Source of the DNA: Rhynchopus euleeides
Taxonomy: Eukaryota > Euglenozoa > Diplonemea > Diplonemida > Diplonemidae
Length of the DNA stretch: 64,000 bases
Direction of reading: 5' to 3'
NCBI GenBank assembly: GCA_963210315.1
Contig: OY723242.1
Span: 744,001-808,000, forward strand
Below are positions 12,163 to 24,056 of this stretch, one piece after another; the first letter of the stretch is position 1; each line of letters starts with the position of its first letter. Below the pieces are notes generated by a model. That model saw only the letters and a list, made by a program, of their open reading frames with translations, had not been told where the DNA came from and did not search any database. The position numbers and the translations under genes were made by a program.

Positions 12163-12226
12163 TGACCTTATGTGACCCAAAATGACCTTAAGTGACACCC
12201 TGTGACGCGATGTGACCCTATGTGTT
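12163..12226 (+). repeat. Short TGTGACC decamer array
   Basis: About six TGACC words (CCTTATGTGACCCAAAATGA and onward) at the same spacing as the larger arrays. Confidence 0.75.
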
Positions 12227-15200
12227 CAGGCCCCCCTTGGGTTGCTTGCCCTGCAGCTTCGTTCCGGCCTGGCCACCCCAAGTCAGTGGACCAGAAGCAG
12301 CGCGAGAGAGGCAGGCCCGCAGATTCTGTACAAATGTGCCTAGGGATCGATGTGCAACCCACCCACCCACTGTGGCACAGCACTATTCCTCGCCCGCACC
12401 AAGGGCCCGGGCCTGAAACCCCCTGTTTTTGTTCCTCAGTCCGAGTGTGCCAGCATCGACAGGGGCACGCCACGTAGCACACCCAGCTGCATCGCGGTAC
12501 TTCTAGCCCCACGGCAGTGCCGTCGGGCATCCTGCACAGAGGGTGGGCAATGATGGGCGAAGGCGGGAGAGTGCGGGCGACGGTGGCCAGTGGTGCGTGA
12601 TTACCCCAACGTGGTTCTCGCGGTAGTAGTACCGGGGTGATGGGTCGTCAGGGGAGCGGACCTGGCGACTACGGCTGGCACCTCCACGTGGTGAACCCTG
12701 GGGGCCTTTGCGAACAGACCGTTGAGGTAAGCTACGCTGCACGCTTTGGCTTAAGGTAGCGCATTGCGTGTAGGCTGGATGTATCCCTCTGGAGACCCGG
12801 TGTTTCGCTTAGGCCGCTAAGACCAGTCAGGCTGCACGCGGCGCTCATGAAGCGCGCCGCGTGGCCAGAAGAAACTGTGGGCGGCAACCGTGTTACGTGT
12901 TTTTCACCGGGGCGCGTGGGACAAGTTTAACGCACACGTGGATCCCCCGGCTTTGCCTTCCTTCGCCTTCCTACTTTTAGTTCTTTTTCACCACGATCTT
13001 TTGCCCGTCACCTGTTGTTCGACCAGTCGAGCCGCGACCAGGAACGCCTCTGGAATACCCTGTGGTGGTGAGTGTCCGTTCGTCCTGTTTAGACCAGCCG
13101 TTGTTCCCGTCTTCTCCTTTTTACGCCCACTGGGTTGGAGTTGATCAGTCAATCGTTCATCCGACCGCAGCATTATGCGACCGGCGCGGTGTTAACAAAC
13201 GAGTGCATTAATCGTATTTTGTTGCACATTGCTTCCTTCCTTTCTACCTTTTAGCCTTTTCCTGCCAGCCCACAGAGATAGGAGCACGCTCTCCCTTTTC
13301 ATTGCTGTTCTTCCTGTTAGCTTTTAGCTGGGTCCGCCCCGGCGAAGACCGGCGTCTTCTGGCCGTCTGGGGGGTCTGGCAATTGCGCCGGGCTCCCTGG
13401 ATCCTCTGGATGAGTCAGTCTATAAACAAAGTCAATAGGTTCTCGCGGTAGTACCACCGCTTGCTCTCACAGACACGAAAGAGCAGAAGGAGAGCCTCGG
13501 CTGATCAGCAGGTACCCGCTGCATCAGGTACCAGGCAGAGGTGGCCATCCGTCTAACCGCGACATCATTGCATGTGGGTGGCGGACAACGGACTCGGAGA
13601 GGGCAGGCCAGGATCTGAAGTAAAAACGACATCAATACTCTGCCACCCCATCTACCGTGCCCGGCCGGATGGGGCCAGGTGAGGCACGCCTGCAGACAGC
13701 CTGAGTGCCGCTCCCTACTCCCCACCTCAAAGGTCGCCACTGGCTACCGCAACCATGGATATGAATCCCGTTTATGCCTTTCCGCTGCCTCTGGGCAGTG
13801 CCTTGGCACCAACACGCAGTCCCAGTCTGCTGCCGGGCTGCACATTATCAACACTGTGTCTGCGGCAAAGGGGTACGAACACGGAGCGGCCGGCTAGCCT
13901 GCATGTCACCTTCCGCTGCACGGAGTGCTATGTCGTCCCCCAGGCGGGCACGTCGTGACCGGCAAGGAGCGGGCGCAGGCAGCCAGCACCCACCCCACCC
14001 AGCGGGATAACGGGGGAAAATGTCCAAATACTTACCCAGGTCCGTGTGTAACTGGGTTATCAGTTCTCGTGCGTCGTCTTTCGTGGACTTCTGCACGATG
14101 TGGGTCCGCTAATCCAACACAGCCAACGTAACTGGGAGGATAGCAGTGATTCTCCCGACGGCGTTGAGGGGTCTGCTGGGGACGTGGCAGACCTGCCGAA
14201 GGTGGGATGCTGTCAGCAGGGGCTGGAACTCTCCACTGGTTCCACTCCGCAGCTCTCCTTGCTCGCTAGCCACTGTCCGAAGGAAACGAAGCGCATGCGA
14301 CTGAGATCACCCCGACCGAGGAAGCGCCCATTTCCCTGTTCCCAGAAGGGACGTACGTTCTTGCGCAATGCACAGAGGCAGCTGTGGGAATTGACATGTG
14401 TGGGCAAGTACACCACTGTCCTGCACAAGGGGTGCCGTGCACCAGGTTTTCTGCGCGCCTGTTCGAGCTGTACTCCGTGAATATCAGGTGGTCCGGGTAA
14501 CGGGCGCTTCGACAACAAGACCTGGGCCCCGCCAAGGGCAAGAGTGCTGACAGACACGGCGGTCACTTGACGGTGAAGAGAATCGCTTCTTCCAAGGATA
14601 CTGCATTGGAGTGAGATACACGAACACCTCTGCGGGTACGGACTGGTTGAAGAGGCTGTTTGAGTGTTCGACAACTGGAAGTCGCTCGCGGTGGAACTGA
14701 AGGAAGACCACGGTCTGGACTCGGGGTTCTTCATCCGCATCATCATGTATCGTGGTGCGAAGCCCCTCCGTGTTGCCGCTCGCCACAGTGTACGAGACTG
14801 CATGATCCCTGAAGGTGCTCTGTTGAACATCAGGGACGAAGCGCCCCGCGAGCATCGGCGAGAAACTGCAGAAGGACCTATCACCGCAACGGGCTGTTGA
14901 CAAGCTCAGCAGCCGAGGATCCCCTTCCATCCGCTTCACACCGCCCAATGGCAACGCCAAAAAATACAGCTGCAAAGCCTGCGGCGACACCCACACCACT
15001 GCACTGCCTGCACCCCCTTTCCCCCTTTGAAAACGGCACCGTCCGGGGGAACGGTGCCTGGGACCCCAGTGGGAGGGGACCGTGAAACCGCAGCGCATTG
15101 GGACCCCACTCGCGGGGGTTTTCAAACCCCCGCCTTACCTGTTGTCACCTCCCGAGGGATGTGCCTATGAGGGTGCTACGCACCCCTCGGACAGAACCTC

Positions 15201-16486
15201 CGCACCAGCCTTTGCTGCCCCCTGTTGCCCTCTCACTGCAAACCCCAGACCGCGTCACGACCTGAGGAGGCATCTTTTCCTTGGAATGTGCCTCCTCCAG
15301 CCCTCAAGGACGCCGTCTCCCTTTCTTGCTCCTCTCTGAGTGTTCGGTGCCCCGCGCGCAGAAAGGTGTAGCGGGTGCGAGGTGCGTATGACTTTGTGTG
15401 TCTCACCAGCACTGACCTTCATGCTGACATCCTCCCGCCCCGGGATGTCGGTCTCGAGCCGCAGGCGGCCAAACACCCACAATACAAGGGGCTTGTGAAC
15501 GTGGCACACATGCCGCAGGAGTAGAGGAGAAAAGGACCGGTACTGTGACGGAGAGGCAGAAGGTGGCAGTGCCAGGTCCATCATGCCACGGGAACGGGCC
15601 GTCGATGAGACCCATTCTCAAGATGACACAACCGCATGCGGGTTCGTCCAGAAACCCCTCCAGACGGGGCATTTTCGCCATTTTTTTTTGGCGAAACTTG
15701 GTGGGAAAGTCGCATCCACCACCAGGAGCTTCACTCTCACACGCGAGCCTGGTACCGGGATCACAAACGGGTGCACAAACGAGGAGCTGCTGAATGTGGC
15801 AGAATTCTGTTGGCACCGAGCGTCATTCAGCAGATCACAGCGCAGGACTTCGACCTGGAGAGCCAATGTCGCATCGTACACGGGTTCGGGATGATGGATG
15901 ATCAGAAGAGTGTAGCATGCCGTAGGTGCAGAGTGTTCTCGGGGCAAGGGGGAGACCTGACGGTCGACCCACTACGATGACACAGCGGACAACACGACAC
16001 GACACTTCGACCCGTATTTGACTGTGCATGCACAACAGAGGGTCGCGCAAATCAGACATACACATTGTGATGCGCTCATTGCAGCTTTGGAAGGCCGCCG
16101 TCTGGTGTCAACAGACGGTGGCGGACGAGTGTGTTGATAAAGCCTTGAATACATGTGTCGCGCAAGGCCACCGATGTATGAGTATGAGTCGACATATCCG
16201 GAGAATGCTCGACTACCCACCTCACCGATAGCCGCCTCCATCATTGCCGGAAGGATACCAGTCGCAATGAAGAGACTCGTGGCGCGAGCTCTGTGCGTTG
16301 GACGGCCAGCAGGATGGCTTCAAACTTCCCCATCGCTATCGACAAGAAGAACTGTAACGTGTGCGACGGCATCAAGGCTGTACCTGTCCAGCGGTGGCAC
16401 CACGTGTGGCCACCAACACGTTCGTATCCGGGTACACCACCAGCCTGTGAGCGGAGACGCTCAGCAGCACTGCATTATGTCGTGGT

Positions 16487-16760
16487 GTGATCTGGAACGA
16501 GATGTGTGCGACCAGCGCTTTGGTGCCAGACACAGACGTGGCAACAGCGGGTGCCCGGATACACTCATACGTCCAGGAGTGGCGGTGCAGCCGCCGCAGA
16601 CCTCAGTGGCTGAAGAAGCTCGCGGAGAGCCACAACGAGCCGAAAGTGATGGGTCGGCCTTTCGGTGCCGGCAGGGGCGCACTGAATGGGTACCAGCCGG
16701 AGAAGTACAAGGTGCACTTGACGACGGACGGGATGTCTGTGGCAGTGCAGTTCTTGTGGA
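16487..16760 (+). pseudogene. Possible relic of a TnpB/Fanzor-like or other mobile-element protein
   Basis: One frame contains YKVHLTTDGMSVAVQFLW. A TTDGxSVxVxF-like segment occurs before the catalytic core in some eukaryotic and viral TnpB/Fanzor proteins. The preceding residues are basic and coding-like. No DPG-type or zinc-ribbon catalytic segment could be found downstream in a consistent frame. The resemblance is from memory of the family pattern only. Confidence 0.2.
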
Positions 16761-18825
16761 CGTTGAAGTCGATTGTGTGCCGGATCATTATCATCATCAT
16801 TGTCGATTGTATGCCCAAGAGTTATGCACAACAGGCCCGACAGCATGCGCCAGGTGATGGCGTGGCCACGGAACAACGACAATATCGCTCTACTCCGAGG
16901 AGCACGCCCCCTGTACAGATGTTGCCCATCTCGCTGTACGGAGCTCTCAGGGCAGAGCTGCTAGACGACTCCCGCAGTACGACCTCGACAAGGCACCATG
17001 CCAACAAGGTTTACAACCACCCCTGAGGGTCTCGACTGCATCTCAGGAAGGACGCACACTGCGACTGCACTCCCAGCGTGCTCACTGGGACTGCAAGAAC
17101 AACCGGTGATTCGCAATGGCGTTGAAACAGTGAGGGAGGTTCTCAGAATTGTCACCCATACGCTCACTCCACGTGTTGCCACCCGAGAAGAACGCCACCG
17201 TCCGTGTTGGGCGTTTCCACAGGAGCGGTGTCAGGAGCCTCTTCCAGATCGAGAGGCTGCCACTTGACACGGGAGGCGCCTGTGGCACATCACTGCTGGG
17301 GGACGTGCCGGCTGGGGCTTCATGACAGGAACACTGACACTTGTGGCGGGGAGGGCCACCCGAAGGCGGGCCTGATGAGAGAGACGAAAGGGCATCTGAG
17401 GAGATGCTGCTGAGAACGAGTCACTCATTACAGCGTCGAGGCTGCTGCACCCATGCCACCTTCACGGGGATTGAGAGTGGAGCTGACATGCGGCGGGTTG
17501 GCGACACGGTGTCCGTGATGAGCACGGCGGAGCAGGTGACGGTGTGGACCAGAGGTACCTGCAGTGGACACAGTGGTGGTGAACGGTACTCCTGCAGGAA
17601 CCCTTCCGCCACCAGGGTGATCACGTGGTCATGGCAAACGGGACGCACCCCGGGCGACACACGTGCGGGAAGGGAAACAACGCCTTCGCAGTATTTATAC
17701 ACGCGGGAGGGTGTGGCACCAAAGTCCTGAGGCCAGCATGTGCTCCTCTGCAGGAGTCGGGGTGGCTCACCTAGCGTGCATAGGGTCGGTGGATCATCGT
17801 TCCTTGCATTGCTTCCGAGGAAGCCACGAAGTATGCAGAAAGAAACGACGAAGGGTTGTGTGACACGTGTGACACGTGAGACCAGCCGTCGGCTGCCACT
17901 GTCGCAGGCAGACAATCCGTAGTGTCGCATCCGTGTGATGACGATAGGTCCCAGGCAACTGGAAACTTTCTGTTGTATCGTTGCTCCGTTACCACACACG
18001 GGCAGCCACGACAGTGCAGCGAAGCTAGGCGCGTATCGAGCTGAGGCGAACGTCAATAGTCAAGGGGCGTGATGACAACAAGGACAAGACAGCGGAAGGC
18101 ACCCTAGAATACCAGGCCGCGGCCATGAAGCCACCGAAGGAAATGCTGGTGAGTTGATACATTATTACCCGTTCGGCTCGTTGCAGCTTATATAATTGAT
18201 AATGGCCTTACCTTACCCAGGCCCCCTTGTGTGATCTGCAACCGCCTCCGCAGTGCAGGGGAGCATGCACGCTACCTGACCACCACCTCACACCCCACAC
18301 CCCACACCCCCCCAGTGCACAGCTACAGTGTTTAGCTGCCGCCCAGTTGCAATCCCTTTGTTTTGCGAGCCCCCAGTCCCTCACACCCACTCCGACACCT
18401 CAGGGGCTGACCCACCCGTGTGTGTGAGGGCACACCACACGGACCCCAGCTCGCTGTGCACTAAAGCGTTTTCAAACCGGCTGGGGCCTGCCTCGCTTGT
18501 GGCGGTTGAGGCTTCGGGAGGGGCAGGGACAGCCCCGCTTCTGACCTCCCGATGGGGGAGACGGTGGGAGCCCACTGTACCCTCGCAGCAGGAAACCCGC
18601 AAACCCGCAAACCCACAAGGTGTCAGCGGAGAGGCCATTGGCGACGTGGTGCCTTGCGGTACTTCGTGAGGGGGGCGGGCAGCAGAGGTGGGGATCGGAG
18701 CTGACTGCCGTGTCTGGTGCGCAGTGTGATGTCCGGCAGCTATGCAGATGTAACCATGCAAATCTTGCATGCTTTCCGCAACACCCTTGGGTATCTGACC
18801 CATTTCGACCCTTATATGCCGCATG

Positions 18826-19175
18826 TACCATGCCATGTGACCTTATCTAAACCTACACAACCCGTTAGACCGATGTATCCCTTGAGTACCGTGATATGAC
18901 CTGTATGTACCCCAATAGTATGCCCGGATATGACCTTATGCCCTGAAGTCCCGTTATGTGACGCCATGCAACCTTTAAGTAACCAAGCCAACCAAGTGTA
19001 CGCCCGGTGTAACCAAGTGTATGCCCAGTGTAATCAAGTGTATGACCGGATATGACCTTATGCCCATGTACCGCTATATGAAACCAACCAAGCGTATGCC
19101 CCGGTGAACCGTTAACCTATAGCCTTATGTAACCCTTATGTACCGATAAGATCCCGATATGTAACCAGATGAAAC
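18826..19175 (+). repeat. Degenerate TGTGACC/TGTATGCCC array
   Basis: TATGACCTTATGCCC, AACCAAGTGTATGCCC and related 10-17-bp words are strung together over about 350 bp. Looser than the 10.7-kb array but clearly related. Confidence 0.7.
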
Positions 19176-19447
19176 CGCTCACACCCATAGAGAAACGACC
19201 GGGACGTGGTTTTCGAAGCCTTGTTGGTGGGGCGGAAGACTGGCGAAGATGGTTTTGCTGACAAAAAGACAGCTCCAACAGCGAGCCCAACCGTTTGCAA
19301 TGCCGCTGACAGCAAGCCTCCACATGACCAACCTCACTCTGCCAAGCCTGTGCAGCACCTGCCCCCTGAGCTCAAAGCGGAAACTGCAAAGTAGAGAATG
19401 AGCGCGACTGAATGGTAAACCAATTACCCCAACTCCACCTAATTCGG

Positions 19448-19505
19448 CATGACCTAATATGACCCGTAATACCTTAGAGAGACCCGATATGACCCAAGAT
19501 GAACC
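19448..19505 (+). repeat. Short TATGACCC array
   Basis: CATGACCTAATATGACCCG, then ATATGACCCAAGATG. This is the last patch of the TGACC family before the telomere-like tract. Confidence 0.65.
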
Positions 19506-19610
19506 GTGTTGCATGTGAGCTTCCGACTGGAACCGACTGCAATAACCCAACGGTAGAATGGCACGCTGTGAGACATGCTGCTGATATGTCTAATAGACAC
19601 CAAAACCCGT

Positions 19611-19636
19611 AACCTTAACCCTTAACCCTTAACCCT
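19611..19636 (+). repeat. Interstitial telomere-like tract (CCCTTAA)n
   Basis: AACCTTAACCC followed by two further TTAACCC units reads as GGGTTAA on the other strand. It could be a short internal telomere-type repeat. The host's own telomere unit is unknown, so the label is tentative. Confidence 0.5.
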
Positions 19637-19863
19637 CAGCGGGACACTAATATAAACCAAACGGCACCACTGCGATGGCATTCCCCTTGCGCCCTTATGT
19701 GTGGCGAGACCATGCTACGCCACAGGCAGCCCTTTAGAACCTCGGGTAGAACACCACCCATATGGCACGCCGAGCCCCGGCTTGCCTTGCTATGATGATC
19801 CTTTCCATTCCCCACCCCGACCCTTTGCGCGGCGTAACCCAGAACCCAGAGCGAAGAGCGAAG

Positions 19864-20975
19864 ACAGGGCGACAGCTGAGCTGACCCCCTGTGTGGCTTT
19901 TCGAGGTTGTTTGGAGTGTGGATGTCCATGACTCGTCAGAACCCACTGTAACCTACCCCGACGTCCCGTGCCGTCGATGTGTATGTGGGGGATTTACCCC
20001 CCCCCCCCTACCCCCTCCAGGCAACAACATCACAACAGGCGACAGCTGAGCTGACCCCCGTTGTGTGCGTGTGTTTCAGCATGTCGGCGGAGCGCTGACA
20101 CATACTCCTCGGCCTCCCCCATTTCCCTTCACTTTTCCCCTGTCCCCTCCCCTCCCCTCCGTTCCTTCCACCCCATCCCATCCCCAGCGTCGTGTCGCAT
20201 CGAGGCGTCGGGTGAGCGACCCCTCTGAGCAGCGAAGGATGCATCTTATCCCCCGTTACCCCCTCCCCCCCAGCGGGGGTACCAAGGCAGGGCGACAGCT
20301 GAGCTGACCCCCTGTGGTATATTTTTGGAGGAATCCTCCACACACTACTCCACCTCCCCCCCCCCTCCCCCCCACCGCTTCGCGGGGGGTCGGGAGATGT
20401 CGCGTCAGAGGTATCGGGTGAGCGACCCCTCTGGCAGCGAAGATGGGCATTCCCACCCCCCCTCCCCCAGCGGGAATAACCAAGGCAGGGCGACAGCTGA
20501 GCTGACCCCCTGTGGTATATTTGCGTCGCAGCTGTTGAGGCATCGCGATGGCATGGCGTCGATGCGTGGGATCGGTATTTTGCCTTGCCTCCCTAAAGGC
20601 AAGGGCACTCCGGGCGACAGCTGAGCTGACCCCCGGGCCATGTCCTTCACCCTGCCCCCCCCCCCCAGCGTCCAGCGTCCTGGCTGAAAAAGATAACGAA
20701 CATTTCAGTTCATTAGAGTTTTCCGGAAACAGCTCCTCCCCCCCCCCCCACAGAGCCATCCATATCCCCAGCGTCGTGTCGCATCGAGGCGTCGGGTGAG
20801 CGACCCCTCTGGGCAGCGAAGGATGCATCGTATACCCCCTCCCCGTTGCCCACCCACCCCCCCCCCCCCCCCAACCCCCACCCCTTTGTGCAGAACGCAC
20901 CCCCCACTCCCACACCCCCCCCCCCCTCCAGCGGGGAGTAGCCAGAAGACAGGGCGACAGCTGAGCTGACCCCCT
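19864..20975. repeat. Irregular array of the CGACAGCTGAGCTGACCCCC module
   Basis: The module occurs six times at about 19868, 20038, 20289, 20486, 20612 and 20952, with spacings of 126-340 bp. Three intervals carry a second module containing GGGTGAGCGACCCCTCTG (about 20205, 20415, 20790). Its core CAGCTGAGCTG is nearly palindromic. The spacers are C-runs and low-complexity DNA. Long open frames across the array on the minus strand follow the repeats and are not credible genes. Confidence 0.8.
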
Positions 20976-21911
20976 GCGGCTCATCGAGGGGGGGGGGGAG
21001 CCCCGGGGGGTTCGGGGCACACATCATCATGTCATTTTTGTGGAGATATCGTCAACTGATTCTTTAAAAAATGCGGTCTAAAAATATGCGCCCCGTTAGC
21101 ATGGGGCATTTTTTTAGGAACGGGTATTGCCGGATAATACCACCCCCTCCTCCTTCGGGCTCTCTGAGCACTGTAACATGCACAACACGAACAACAATGC
21201 TCTATGGCAAACATTTCTCCTCCTCCTCCTCCTCCCCCCCCCCCACACCCAGCAATACCCGGTAATACAAAAGAGGTGACTATAAAAAGAGGATGTGAGG
21301 GGTGGGTGATGCACCCAAAAGCTCACCGTCTTCGGCACCGCAGCAAAGAGCCCCTCCCTCCCCCCCTCCATTCCGGCAGAGGTGATAACGATCGCACTAT
21401 GATACTACACAAGGTGATGGGGTGGGGGTGGGGTGGAGGTGGAGGGGGGGTGGGGGATGGGGAATCTGCGCTTCTTTTCTGCACGTCGTCTCCTTTGGTT
21501 TGCGGGACGAGCCGCCTTTCTTTACAGGGGGGGGGGGGGGGAGGTGATTCGCTCAGAAGTGTGCACAAAAGTCAGCCGCCTCACAACAAACTGAGACAAA
21601 CTGACACAGTTTGACACAGAGCGACTGCCCCCACTGCGTCGATACGATTATATACCCCGCTGTCGTACAGTGTTGTTGCGTTATTGGGCAAGGCACCCAC
21701 ACATAGGCAAGAAGCCCGGGCACCGCCGTCGAGGGCTGGCCTGAACGACCCTCGGGAGTCGCTCGGACCAACACAAGGGGCGGGCCAGCGGGTCAGGTGG
21801 CTGGTGCCGAAGGCTCCCATAGGGCTAGGGGTGGGGCAGCTTTGCAGGCCAGCGAGCTGTCCCTGTGTGTGCAGGGAGGTGTTGTGTAAGTACACAGGGG
21901 GGTGGTGGTGT
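20976..21911. other. Low-complexity G/C-run intergenic DNA
   Basis: Poly-C and poly-G tracts up to about 15 bp and a CTC-rich tract near 21218-21245. At 21545-21640 lies a decayed element with the words TCGCTCAGAAGTG, GTTTGACACAGAGCGACTGC and CCCCC, related to copies at 31390-31450, 46690 and 61050. No gene is supported. Confidence 0.6.
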
Positions 21912-24056
21912 TTAGCGCAGCTCAGGGAAGGCGGCATCAAGGACGTCGCTGTCGCGGCGCAGCGGGGCAGAAGCGTGGATGTAGGCGTCTGGGTTGGCGT
22001 GTACAGCCGCCAGCACCACCTCCTTGTCGCAGCACAGCGCTGTGGGGGCGTACTTCAGGGCACGTCCCTCCTGGCGCACAGCCGCCAGCACCACCTCACG
22101 CTTGTTCCACAGTGTGTGGTCGGCGAAGCGGAGCGCACTGCCGCAACTCGTCACGGCTGCGAGGACCACCTCCTCGTCACCACAGAACACAGGATCGGCG
22201 AATCGCAGTGCCTCGCCGTGTGCACGAGCCGCTTGAAGCACAACTGACCTGTCGCTTCGCAGTGAAGGGTCAGCGAACTGCAGCGCCCTCCCGTCCTGCA
22301 ACACGGCCGCCAGTTGAAGCTCCTTGTCACGGCACAGTGAAGCACTGGCGTAGCGAAGAGCGCACCCGCACTTGCGTACGGCTGCAAGCATGAAGTCTCG
22401 GTTGCTGAGGAATGAAAAGTCAGCGTATTGAAGAGCAACCCCGTCAGTGTGTGTGGATGCGAGCACCACCTCCTCGTCTTTGCGAAATGTCACGTCAGCA
22501 CATTCGAGTGCGCTATACTGTGAGGATTTCGCAGCGGCAAGCACGACCTCACGATCCTTCAGCAGGTTGGCTGAAGCATATTTCAAAGCATCACCGTTCT
22601 TCTGCACGGCTGTGAGGACCACATCTCTGTTGCTGCGGATCGACTCATCACAGTACTCCAAGGCCATCGGGTCCTGTGCCACCGCAGCAAGCTGCACCTC
22701 CCTGTCGTTCCGGATAGGGGCATCGGCGTAGCTCAAGGCACGCCCCTGCAGCTTGATGCACTGCAGCATGAAGCGCCTGTTGGCGTGGAGTGAGCCGTTT
22801 GCACCGTACAGCACAAACACATCACGCCGGACACCTGCCAGCACCACCTCCTCGTCCTTCTTCAGGTGTGAGGGTGCGCAACGCAGTGCAAGATGATGAC
22901 CCCACCCTCTGCTGTGCATCGCAGCGAGCACCACCTCCCTGTCCGCCTGCATGGCCCGGGGTGCGTATCGCAGAGCACCGGCACTGGTCTCCAGCGCGGC
23001 AAGCACCAAATTTCGGTGGCATTGAAATGACCCCGCCACACGCGACAGCACCGCCCCCCTCCACAGCAGCGCCTCGCGCTGGAAGCCCCAGCTCTCGCGC
23101 AGCTCATCAGAAGCGCTTCCGAAGTTTCCCTCATGCCCGCGCACAAGAGTGATCATCACATCACTGTCGTTACAGAGGACAGGTGGGGCCTCGCCCGCGC
23201 AGTAACCAGCTCGGTACGACTGTAGGGCCACATCCTTGTCGTTGCGCAGTGCAGCACCTGCTTGTGCGATGCCGCAATATGCGGCCCTGACCACCTGCCT
23301 GTCGTTGTGGAGGGACTCACAGGCGTAGGCGAGTGTGGGGCCGTTGCATTGGACAGCAGCCATGACGACCTCCCTGTCAGCCTGCAGTGTGGCATCGACA
23401 TGCTTGAGTGCAAAACCAGAGCGCTGAACGGCAGTGAGGACGAAGGGTTTGTTGCTGAGCAGTGAATCAGAGACCTTTGCCATGATAGCAGCGTGCTGGG
23501 TGACGGCAGGCAGCACCACGTTCTCATCCGCACGCAGGTGTTCGGAAGCGTGTCGGAGTGCGTCGCTTTCCCTGCGGACCGCTGCGGTGACAATGTGTTT
23601 GTCATTGCGGAATGACTCATCGAGGTGCTCCAACGTCATGCCGTCACACCGGACCATCGCAAGCGCCACATCACGCAGACCCCGTGCCCAGGCAGGTATG
23701 GTCTTCACGTCAACCCGAGAGACACCCAGGTTGCCAAGCTGGGGCGCGAGACGCATATGGCAGCCAAGCATCCGCTTCTGCAGCGTCTCAATGAAGCGAG
23801 CACCCGTGAGGGCGACGTCGATGGAGCACCCGTGGGAGACAGGTGCGGCACCGGACAGAGGGGTGCTGTCGTCGAGCACCACCCCATCCACCGAGAGCTC
23901 CACGTCCTCGGGAAGCGCGTCGGGAGGGGACCCGAGCACCACGTCGAGTGCGTTTGCCTTGAGATGAACCGGGGTGTCGCCCTCCCCGATGTGCACCGCA
24001 TGCTGCTCCCCACACAGCCTGTCCTTCAGGAACACCTCCATTCCTTCACCTGACAT
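21912..24056 (-). CDS. Intact family A ubiquitin-like/DUF4116 repeat protein
   Basis: A single uninterrupted frame of 714 residues from ATG at 24056, or 709 from the second ATG at 24041; stop TAA. I chose 24056 because the gene cut by the left window edge keeps the same MSGE- start. Residues about 6-85 look like a ubiquitin-type beta-grasp domain: a first strand EVFLKDRL, then a spaced L.VDG.VLDD.TPL segment and GCSIDVAL. The rest is a chain of roughly 40-50-residue repeats with the DUF4116 signature DREVVLAAV..NG.AL.YA...LR. DUF4116 has no established function; a protein-interaction or scaffold role is only inference. No catalytic motif, signal peptide or membrane segment is seen. It ends DAAFPELR. 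It is the uninterrupted paralogue of the gene at 25015-31155 and lies in the same orientation. Confidence 0.9.
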   Translation of the reverse strand: MSGEGMEVFLKDRLCGEQHAVHIGEGDTPVHLKANALDVVLGSPPDALPEDVELSVDGVVLDDSTPLSGAAPVSHGCSIDVALTGARFIETLQKRMLGCHMRLAPQLGNLGVSRVDVKTIPAWARGLRDVALAMVRCDGMTLEHLDESFRNDKHIVTAAVRRESDALRHASEHLRADENVVLPAVTQHAAIMAKVSDSLLSNKPFVLTAVQRSGFALKHVDATLQADREVVMAAVQCNGPTLAYACESLHNDRQVVRAAYCGIAQAGAALRNDKDVALQSYRAGYCAGEAPPVLCNDSDVMITLVRGHEGNFGSASDELRESWGFQREALLWRGAVLSRVAGSFQCHRNLVLAALETSAGALRYAPRAMQADREVVLAAMHSRGWGHHLALRCAPSHLKKDEEVVLAGVRRDVFVLYGANGSLHANRRFMLQCIKLQGRALSYADAPIRNDREVQLAAVAQDPMALEYCDESIRSNRDVVLTAVQKNGDALKYASANLLKDREVVLAAAKSSQYSALECADVTFRKDEEVVLASTHTDGVALQYADFSFLSNRDFMLAAVRKCGCALRYASASLCRDKELQLAAVLQDGRALQFADPSLRSDRSVVLQAARAHGEALRFADPVFCGDEEVVLAAVTSCGSALRFADHTLWNKREVVLAAVRQEGRALKYAPTALCCDKEVVLAAVHANPDAYIHASAPLRRDSDVLDAAFPELR

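Larger units (their letters stand above)
10907..18825. other. Gene-poor stretch with decayed coding-like patches
   Basis: No intact gene is supported. Several short frames look protein-like but are broken: a Cys/His-rich patch around 11174-11350, a patch at 14664-14900 (DNWKSLAVELKEDHG), CKACGDTH near 14970, and a patch at 16490-16760. Possible 5' splice sites follow coding-like runs at about 12726 (GAGGTAAGC) and 18149 (CTGGTGAGT). I could not join these into a gene. They are most likely relics of mobile elements or fragments of a diverged multi-exon gene. Confidence 0.4.

Noticed and set aside
19864..20975. CRISPR-like array
   Set aside because: Spacing is irregular (126-340 bp), the spacers are low complexity, and the genome is eukaryotic.
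20256..21020. Long minus-strand open frame at 20-21 kb
   Set aside because: It reads through the repeat array and C-runs; the peptide is just the translated repeat (RGSAQLSPCL) and Gly runs.
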